Origin: Blastochloris sulfoviridis
GTDB lineage: Bacteria > Pseudomonadota > Alphaproteobacteria > Rhizobiales > Xanthobacteraceae
Assembly (NCBI RefSeq): GCF_008630065.1
Contig: NZ_VWPL01000001.1
Coordinates: forward strand, 124,001-188,000
Reading direction: 5' to 3'
Length of the DNA: 64,000 nt
Below the pieces are notes generated by a model that was not told where the DNA came from, did no database searches, and saw nothing but the letters and a program-made list of their open reading frames with translations. This document shows, one piece after another, positions 54,832 through 62,040 of the stretch (position 1 is its first letter; each line of letters opens with the position of its first letter). Both the position numbers and the translations under genes were made by a program.

Positions 54832-56235
54832 ATGACCCTGACGCCCCTCATTCTCGCCGGCGGCTCCGGCACGCGGCTGTGGCCCGTGTCGCGGGACGGC
54901 ATGCCCAAGCAGTTCCTGCCGCTGATCGGCGAGCGCTCGACCTACCAGCAGGCGCTGGCGCGGGTCGCCGATCCGGCGATGTTCGCGCCGCCGATCGTCA
55001 TCACCAATGAGGCCTTCCGCTTCTTCGCCCTGCAGCAGGCCGAGGCGCTGGGCCTCGCGCCGACCGTGGTGCTGGAGCCGGCGCGGCGCGACTCGGCGGC
55101 GGCGATCGCCGCCGGTGCCGCCGTCGCGGCGCTGCGCGCCCCCGACTCGGCGGTGCTGGCGATGGCCGCCGACCATGTGATCCTCGACGAGGCGCTGTAT
55201 CTCGACGCGGTGCGGGCGGCCGAGCAGGCTGCCGCCGCCGGGCACATCGTCACCTTCGGCATCCGGCCGACCGAGCCCAAGACCGGCTACGGCTATATTC
55301 GCCGGGGGGCCGCGCTCCCGGTCGAGGGCGTGTTCGCGGTCGAGGCCTTCGTCGAGAAGCCGGACGCGGCGACGGCGGCGGACTATGTCGCCGCCGGCTA
55401 TCTGTGGAACTCCGGCAATTTCGTGTTCCGCGCCGACGTGATGGCCGCCGAGCTCGCCCGCTTCCAGCCGGACCTCGCCGAGGCGACCCAGGCCGCGGCC
55501 GCGGGCGCGATCGCCGACGGGCATTTCCTGCGGCTCGACGCCGAGGCGTTCGCCCGCGCCCCGCGCATCTCCATCGACTACGCGCTGATGGAGAAGACCG
55601 AGGCGGCGGCGGTGGTGGAGAGCACCTTCCGCTGGTCGGACATCGGCTCGTGGGACGCGGTGTTCGCGATCGCCGAGCACGACCGGCAAGGCAATGCCGC
55701 GACCGGCGATGCCGCGATCTTCGACTCCAAGGGCTGCCTCGTCTATTCCGACGACGGGCTGACGGTGATCGACCGGATCGAAAATCTGGTGGTGGTGACG
55801 ACGCCCGACGCCGTGCTGGTGGCCGACCGCGGCCGCTGCGAGGACGTCAAGGCGCTGGTCAACCGGCTCTCGAACCGCCGCGAGGCCAGCGAGCACCGCC
55901 GCGGCGTGCGCCCGTGGGGCCATTATGACAGCATCGACCGCGGCTCGCGCTTCCAGGTCAAGCGCATCGTGGTGCAGCCGGGCGGCGTGCTGTCGCTGCA
56001 GCGCCATCTGCACCGCGCCGAGCACTGGGTGGTGGTGCGCGGCACCGCCGAGGTGACGGTCGGCGACACGGTCGAGCTGGTGCAGGAGAACGAGTCGGTG
56101 TTCATCCCCGCCACCGCCCGCCACCGGCTGGCCAATCCCGGCCGCATCCCGCTCGAGATCATCGAGGTGCAGACCGGCAGCTATCTCGGCGAGGACGACA
56201 TCGCCCGCTTCGACGACGTCTACCGGCGCGCGTGA
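54832..56235 (+). CDS. manC: mannose-1-phosphate guanylyltransferase / mannose-6-phosphate isomerase
   Basis: ManC (467 residues) makes GDP-mannose, the input for gmd. It has the GTP-binding signature LAGGSGTRLWPVSRDGMPKQ (from residue 8), the FVEKPD motif, and a C-terminal type II isomerase cupin (RPWGHYDSIDRGSRFQVK to EIIEVQTGSYLGEDDIARFD). It is the bifunctional form. It is on the same strand as gmd-fcl but separated by copy B3, so it may be cotranscribed through the repeat or not. Confidence 0.96.
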   Translation: MTLTPLILAGGSGTRLWPVSRDGMPKQFLPLIGERSTYQQALARVADPAMFAPPIVITNEAFRFFALQQAEALGLAPTVVLEPARRDSAAAIAAGAAVAALRAPDSAVLAMAADHVILDEALYLDAVRAAEQAAAAGHIVTFGIRPTEPKTGYGYIRRGAALPVEGVFAVEAFVEKPDAATAADYVAAGYLWNSGNFVFRADVMAAELARFQPDLAEATQAAAAGAIADGHFLRLDAEAFARAPRISIDYALMEKTEAAAVVESTFRWSDIGSWDAVFAIAEHDRQGNAATGDAAIFDSKGCLVYSDDGLTVIDRIENLVVVTTPDAVLVADRGRCEDVKALVNRLSNRREASEHRRGVRPWGHYDSIDRGSRFQVKRIVVQPGGVLSLQRHLHRAEHWVVVRGTAEVTVGDTVELVQENESVFIPATARHRLANPGRIPLEIIEVQTGSYLGEDDIARFDDVYRRA

Positions 56236-56294
56236 GAACGATGCCGGGTCGTTCGGTTCGAAACAGTCGCCGGCCGAGGGCCGCTCTCTTTCTT

Positions 56295-56483
56295 CCCTCT
56301 CCCACCCGGCCCCCGCTTGCGCGCGCCCGGGCGCAGGCTCTTGCGGGAGAGGGTGGCGAAACCGAGCGTCAGCGAGGTCGAGCCGGGTGAGGGGTAAATG
56401 CGGGCACTCGCCTGAAGATTCACCCCTCACCCGCCTCGCGATCTCTAAGATCGCTCGGCACCCTCTCCCGCAAGGGGAGAGGG
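56295..56483. repeat. repeat family B, copy B4 (with 40-bp insert)
   Basis: It has the usual outer arms (CCCTCTCCC and CCCTCTCCCGCAAGGGGAGA) and inner arms (GGGTGAGGGGT, CACCCCTCACCC). The left arm is split by an extra stretch with GCGCGCCCGGGCGCAGGCTC (within about 56303-56342) that also occurs in copy B5. It lies in the manC to small-protein spacer (56236-56694), which has no gene. Confidence 0.9.
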
Positions 56484-56694
56484 GAAGAAGGGACCGGGCC
56501 GATCCAGCGGAAGCCGTGTGCAACGGCACCGCGCGCGGCTGGGGAATCGGTCGAATGCCGGCGGTTCCGTTAAGGGGCGCTTCAGGCTGCTACGCATCAT
56601 TTGAGGCGCCGAGATATCCGTAACTTGCCCTGAAACCCTTGGGAAAGGTCCGACTCGGATGATGATGCCGAACCCGCGCTCAGGGAGTTGCCCG

Positions 56695-56979
56695 ATGATC
56701 GCCTCGCTTGTGCTCTGCCATTTGCTGTTCGGCGCCCTTCTCGGAACGCGCTTCCGGGTGCGCGTGCTGGTGCCGGTGATGCTGGTCGCGCTTCCGGCCA
56801 TCCTGGCCGCGACCCTTGCCGCGCAGGCCGGCGTGTGGACGATCCTCGGCGCCATGCTCGCTGCGGCGGTGGCGCTGCAGTTCGGCTATCTGGCCGGCGC
56901 CGCCCTGCAAGAGGACTCCTCCCCCACCCTGCCCCGCATCCTGGCACGTTGCGCTCCGCCGCTCACCCAGGTCAGGTGA
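56695..56979 (+). CDS. small membrane protein of unknown function
   Basis: This 94-residue protein has three hydrophobic stretches (IASLVLCHLLFGALLG; VLVPVMLVALPAILAATLAA; TILGAMLAAAVALQFGYLAG). The ATG at 56695 follows CAGGGAGTTGCCCG, a good ribosome site; the Met-rich upstream codons are less likely. Position beside manC suggests but does not prove a polysaccharide link. Confidence 0.6.
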   Translation: MIASLVLCHLLFGALLGTRFRVRVLVPVMLVALPAILAATLAAQAGVWTILGAMLAAAVALQFGYLAGAALQEDSSPTLPRILARCAPPLTQVR

Positions 56980-57036
56980 GCCGGCGGTTGCCAACAAGGC
57001 GTGCGGTTTCCTGGCGACCAGCCGGCTTCCTTCTTC

Positions 57037-57223
57037 CCCTCTCTCACCCGGGCCGCGCTTGCGCGCGCCCGGGCGCAGGCTCTTGTGGGAGAGGGTGGCG
57101 AGACCGTGCGTCAGGAGGTTGAGCCGGGCGAGGGGTACGTGCGGACGCGCGCTTGAAGATTCACCCCTCACCCGCCTCGCGATCTGAAGATCGCTCGGCC
57201 CCCTCTCCCCCAAGGGGAGAGGG
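57037..57223. repeat. repeat family B, copy B5 (with the same 40-bp insert)
   Basis: It is built like B4, with GCGCGCCCGGGCGCAGGCTC interrupting the left arm at about 57047-57086. It fills much of the 310-nt spacer between the convergent small-protein and foldase genes. Confidence 0.9.
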
Positions 57224-57289
57224 AAAAAAGGTGGTTTCCGTCCGACGACCGTTCCGAGCCGACCGAGCAGAAACCGTGTGGCATATCGC

Positions 57290-58276
57290 TCACCGCGACG
57301 GCGCAGCGGCCGGGGACGCGGCGAGCAGCCGCGACAGCGCCAGCTCGTTGACCGCCGGCGGGTTCTGCTTCAGCAGCCCGCTGACATAGGCGCGCCGGTT
57401 GGCCTCCGTGCGCTCGGTGCGCATGCGCTCGACCAGCGCCTCGCGCACCTCCTCCATCGGCCGGGTGTGGGACGCCTTGGTGTCCATCAGCTTGATCACG
57501 TGCCAGCCGTCGTCGAGCCGGATCGGCTCGGTGATCCCCGCCTTGGCCAAGCCGACAATCTGGCTCGCGATCTCCGGCCGCAGCTGCGCCTCGGCGAGCC
57601 AGCCGAGTTCGCCGCCCTTCTCGGCGCTGCCGGCGTCGTCGGACTCGCTCCTGGCCAGCGCCGCGAAATCGGCGCCCGGCTGCCTGAGCTTCTTCAGCAT
57701 ATCGTCCAGCCTGCGGCGCGCCTTGTCCTCGGCCGCCTTGTCGGCATCCTTGGGCACGGCGACGAAGATCTGGGCGATCTGGAACTGGCGCGGCACCAGG
57801 AAGGCGGTGGCGTTGGCGTCATAGACCGCCTTGAGGTCGGCGTCGCCCGGATAGTCGGCGGGCGGCGTGGTCAGCGACCGCAGATAGCTGTCGATGATCG
57901 CGTTCTCGCGCGCCAGCTCGATCTGGGCCATGACAGCGGGCCGCTGGTCCCACTTCTTGTCCAGCGCCTCCTTGAGCACCACCCGGTTGGCGAGCAGCGT
58001 GCGCACCGTCTGGCTGAGCAGCGCCGGATCGCGCGCCAGCGCCGCCTGCTGACGGGGGTCGAGCAAGCCGATCACCGTGCGGATCTCCTCGGCGGTGACG
58101 TCGGTGTCGCCGACGCGGGCGATCACGTCGCCCTTGCCCGCCTCGGCGGGTTGCGGCAGCGGCCGCGCCGGCGTCGCAGGTGTGCGCGCCGATGCTTGCG
58201 CCAGCGCGGGCGCGGACGAGCCGAGCAGCAAGCCAGCGAGGAGAGCGGCACCCGCCGCGGTGGTCTTGGTGATCAT
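57290..58276 (-). CDS. PpiC/SurA-type peptidyl-prolyl isomerase
   Basis: This 328-residue periplasmic foldase has a signal peptide (residues 1-27), a SurA-N-like helical domain (to about 140) and a parvulin domain (FQIAQIFVAVPKD ... KGGELGWLAEAQLRPEIASQ ... ITEPIRLDDGWHVIKLMDTK). It overlaps the upstream coiled-coil gene by 4 nt (ATGA). It could fold the adjacent porin. Confidence 0.9.
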   Translation of the reverse strand: MITKTTAAGAALLAGLLLGSSAPALAQASARTPATPARPLPQPAEAGKGDVIARVGDTDVTAEEIRTVIGLLDPRQQAALARDPALLSQTVRTLLANRVVLKEALDKKWDQRPAVMAQIELARENAIIDSYLRSLTTPPADYPGDADLKAVYDANATAFLVPRQFQIAQIFVAVPKDADKAAEDKARRRLDDMLKKLRQPGADFAALARSESDDAGSAEKGGELGWLAEAQLRPEIASQIVGLAKAGITEPIRLDDGWHVIKLMDTKASHTRPMEEVREALVERMRTERTEANRRAYVSGLLKQNPPAVNELALSRLLAASPAAAPSR

Positions 58277-58866
58277 GGCGTGACCTTCTGATCGAGAATC
58301 CTGTCGCGATAGTCCTGCACGGTGTTCTGGTGCTCGACCCGCTTGAGCCCGAACACCGGGTCGTGCACCGCGATCGCCTCCAGCGGATTCATCGCCTCAT
58401 AGCGCTCCAGGATTTCGCTGCCGGTCTTGGCAAGCGCGGCATTCTTGGCCTCGCAGCTCTTGGTGCTGGCCTTGAACGCCGCCGCCTCGCGTTCGAACTT
58501 GGCGCGCTCGGCATCCTTGGCGCGGGCCACGCCCGCGGCTTCCGAATAGGCGTTCTTCCAGCGCTCCAGCATCTCGTCGCGCTCGCCGAGCCGCTGGTTG
58601 AAGTCCTCGACCGCCTGCCGATAGGCCTGGTCGACCTCCTTCACCTGCGCCTTCAGCGCGGTGGTCTCCTTCTTCAGCCGGTCGCGCTCGCGCTCGGCTT
58701 CGGCTTGCTTGGCCTGCAGAACGGCACGCTGGTCTTCGAGCTGGCGCACCTGCAGGGTGGCTCTGCGCAAGGCTTCGCGCAGGCGGTCGGCATCCGATTG
58801 CGCCTGCGCCGACGCCGGCACCAGGATGGCCAGCGTGATGGCGGCGATGTTTGCGAAGGTCCGCAT
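58273..58866 (-). CDS. periplasmic coiled-coil protein
   Basis: This 197-residue protein has a signal peptide (MRTFANIAAITLAILVPASA) and a long heptad-repeat region (about residues 25-145, rich in Glu, Arg, Lys, Ala and Gln, e.g. LQAKQAEAERERDRLKKETT). The C-terminus MNPLEAIAVHDPVFGLKRVE is less regular. It resembles YbgF/TolB-side coiled coils only in being helical. It lies 2 nt after the porin gene and overlaps the foldase gene. Confidence 0.75.
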   Translation of the reverse strand: MRTFANIAAITLAILVPASAQAQSDADRLREALRRATLQVRQLEDQRAVLQAKQAEAERERDRLKKETTALKAQVKEVDQAYRQAVEDFNQRLGERDEMLERWKNAYSEAAGVARAKDAERAKFEREAAAFKASTKSCEAKNAALAKTGSEILERYEAMNPLEAIAVHDPVFGLKRVEHQNTVQDYRDRILDQKVTP

Positions 58867-58868
58867 GG

Positions 58869-60737
58869 TCAGAACTTCGCGTTGAGGTCGACCTGAAGGA
58901 CGTCGACCGCGTAGGGGGCGCCGGCCACCTCGTTGGCGCTCATCCAGCGCGCCGAGGCCCAAACTTTCGGGCCGAGAGCAAGGCTGGCGCCGATGATGTA
59001 ACCCTTGAGATTGGTGCCGCCGAGGCCAAAATCGGAGTCGGTGAAGGCGTCGATGACGGCGTCCGACTCCAGCCACTTGTAGGCGACGCTGACATTCCAG
59101 TCCCACAGCTCCTTCAGTTCCTTGTGGCCCACCGTCAGGCGACCCATCCAGCCCTCATTGCCGCCGAAGTATTCGTTGTCGGGAAAGGGATAGGTGGCCG
59201 AGGACGCAAGCTGGTTGGCGCGCGCCCGCGCCGCCACCTGCTGACGGTCCCAGGCGACATTCTGGACGTACTCGCCATCGAGGATGATGTGGATCGGGTT
59301 GAAGTGGGCAAGATCGAGCCGCCCGTTCAGCATCACATTGCGGAACGCCGAGGCGAGGCCGAAATACTGGTACTGCGCCTCGGTGGGATCGGTGGGATCA
59401 TCCGCCACGATGTCGCGCAGCATCATGTAGGTGTTGCCCTTCTGCGCGAAGGACGGCCGCAACGTGTCGGTGTCGCAGGTGTCGCCGGTCATGTTTGCCA
59501 GGCACGGGCTCGACAGCTGCCCCTGGACATTGGTGAAGTCGAAATAGGCGACGCCGAGCGTGAGGTCGATGTCGGAGTCGACCTTGAAGATGCCGCCGAA
59601 CTGCGCGCCGAGCATCCATTTGTCGCGGCTCGGGAACTTGCCGATGACATCAACGGTGTCATAGGCGGTCAGGGTGGCGTTGAAATCGGTGTTGAACACC
59701 GGGAAGGCGCCGGCATTCAGGAACGGCGTGATGCCAGGATAGATCTCGTTCTTGAACTGGATGGCGAAGCCGTCGAATCTGAGATCTTTGTCAAAGACCA
59801 GATCGGTGGGCATGAAGAACGGATTTTCGAAGCGACCGACGTTGAGCGCCGCGTCCTCCCAGGGACGGTACTTGATGAAGGCGCGGTCGAGCCAGAGCGC
59901 GTATTTGCTGAAATTGCCGCCCGAGCCGCCCAGCGTCTGATTGAACGACACCGGTGAATTGCTGTCGCCGGTGGCGATGTGCAAGCCTGCCGTGAAGCCA
60001 TCGAACAGATCCGTGTCCAGACCCAGCCGCGCCAGCAGGCGGACGCGGGTGCGGTCCTGATAGGTGTCGTAGCTCGGCCAATAGAACTGGTTGAGGTCGT
60101 TGACGTTCCACGGGCTGCCGGTGTTGATCGCATTGTAGTTGACGGCGCCGAACGGGTCGTTGCCATTGGGGAAGAAGTCGCCCTCGAAGCGGGCGCGGAT
60201 GTCGCCCGAGAGGCGGATGCGCGACACCCATTCCGGCAGGGCGCCCGGCGCGGCCCAGCCCTCCGTCTTGGCCTTCGCCATCACCTCCTGCTTGATCTCC
60301 TCGCGGATCTGCTTCTTGACCACTTCCGGCACGTAGGTGACGCGCTTGGTGCCGGGCGGCGACACCGCCTCGGCCGCCGCCGCCGCGGTCTTCTCGGCGC
60401 CGTCGGCCTTCTTCGAGGCGTCGCGCAACGCCTGCCGCGCCACATAGGCCTCGTCCTCGGCCTGCTTGATCAGCGCGTCCGCCTGCTCCTCGGAGAGCAC
60501 GTTCTGCTTCACCAGCAGATTGATCAGATTGATGGTGGCATTCGGCGACGGCGCGGCGGCGCGCGACACGGTCGGCCGCTTCTCCTTCGCCGCCTCGCTT
60601 TTGCCATCGGCATCCTGCGCCGCCGCCGGCATGGCGACGGCAACGCCGCACAGCGCCGCAGCAACCGGCGTCAGTCCGCGCCCCAGCCTCAAATGGCGCT
60701 CCACGAATTCTCGCTTCACGTCAATGCCCCATGCCAT
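58869..60737 (-). CDS. putative outer-membrane porin
   Basis: This 622-residue protein has a signal peptide (hydrophobic LTPVAAALCGVAVAMPAAAQ), a Glu/Lys/Ala helical stretch (residues 65-160, possible periplasmic coiled coil) and a beta-barrel with alternating strands ending ...LQVDLNAKF, a typical C-terminal Phe. RIRLSGDIRARFEGDFFPNG starts the barrel. It matches the Porin_5 type putative porins by pattern. It is directly downstream of the TonB-like gene (57 nt). Confidence 0.85.
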   Translation of the reverse strand: MAWGIDVKREFVERHLRLGRGLTPVAAALCGVAVAMPAAAQDADGKSEAAKEKRPTVSRAAAPSPNATINLINLLVKQNVLSEEQADALIKQAEDEAYVARQALRDASKKADGAEKTAAAAAEAVSPPGTKRVTYVPEVVKKQIREEIKQEVMAKAKTEGWAAPGALPEWVSRIRLSGDIRARFEGDFFPNGNDPFGAVNYNAINTGSPWNVNDLNQFYWPSYDTYQDRTRVRLLARLGLDTDLFDGFTAGLHIATGDSNSPVSFNQTLGGSGGNFSKYALWLDRAFIKYRPWEDAALNVGRFENPFFMPTDLVFDKDLRFDGFAIQFKNEIYPGITPFLNAGAFPVFNTDFNATLTAYDTVDVIGKFPSRDKWMLGAQFGGIFKVDSDIDLTLGVAYFDFTNVQGQLSSPCLANMTGDTCDTDTLRPSFAQKGNTYMMLRDIVADDPTDPTEAQYQYFGLASAFRNVMLNGRLDLAHFNPIHIILDGEYVQNVAWDRQQVAARARANQLASSATYPFPDNEYFGGNEGWMGRLTVGHKELKELWDWNVSVAYKWLESDAVIDAFTDSDFGLGGTNLKGYIIGASLALGPKVWASARWMSANEVAGAPYAVDVLQVDLNAKF

Positions 60738-60794
60738 AATGAAACTCCGTTTACTGAACGCTCGGACGCCGTTGCCGACTGCGGCCGACCTGCC

Positions 60795-61541
<747 letters not shown>

Positions 61542-61558
61542 CACGTCCTCGGCAGGTT

Positions 61559-61633
61559 CGGCTTCGACAAGATCGGCTTTGACAGGATCTCTTGCAGCGG
61601 GGTCTCTTGCAGCAGGCTCTCTTGCAGCGGGGT
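61559..61633. repeat. five 15-bp tandem units between exbD and the tonB-like gene
   Basis: Units begin at 61559, 61574, 61589, 61604 and 61619. The last three are CTCTTGCAGCGGGGT-type (one differs by two bases), and the first two are a diverged form (CGGCTTYGACARGAT). The block ends on the exbD stop codon. In the tonB frame the repeat is open and would encode Pro-Ala-Ala-Arg-[Glu/Asp] repeats. Confidence 0.85.
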
Positions 61634-62037
61634 CACTTCACCAACGGCTTGGTCGCCAGGCCGACCTGGGTGATGTTGAGCCGGCCCAGCAGATCGAGAA
61701 CGTCCATCACGTTCTGGTACTGGGTCTGGCTGTCGCCGCGCACCACCACCGGAAATTCGGGCGTCAGCGCCCGCTGCTGCACCAGCCGCTGCTCAAGCTC
61801 GGACAGCGTCACCGGCACGGTGTCGAGAAAGATCTTGCCGTCATTGGTGACGGTGATCGCCTTGGTGGTCTGCTGGGCGAGGCTGGGGGCAGCGCTGGCC
61901 TTCGGCAGGTTCACCTTCATGCCCTGCACCGTCGCCGTGGTCATGATGATGAAGATCACCAGGAGCACGTAGGCGAGATCGAGCATCGGCGTGATGTTGA
62001 TGTCGTCGTACGGCTTGCTGTCGGATTGGACCTGCAT
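61633..62037 (-). CDS. ExbD/TolR-family biopolymer transport protein
   Basis: This 134-residue protein has a short cytoplasmic tail, one helix with the conserved Asp (NITPMLDLAYVLLVIFIIMT, Asp at about residue 20) needed for proton use, and a periplasmic domain ending LGRLNITQVGLATKPLVK. It lies 3 nt after the ExbB-type gene, so they are coupled. Confidence 0.94.
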   Translation of the reverse strand: MQVQSDSKPYDDINITPMLDLAYVLLVIFIIMTTATVQGMKVNLPKASAAPSLAQQTTKAITVTNDGKIFLDTVPVTLSELEQRLVQQRALTPEFPVVVRGDSQTQYQNVMDVLDLLGRLNITQVGLATKPLVK

Positions 62038-62040
62038 GAC

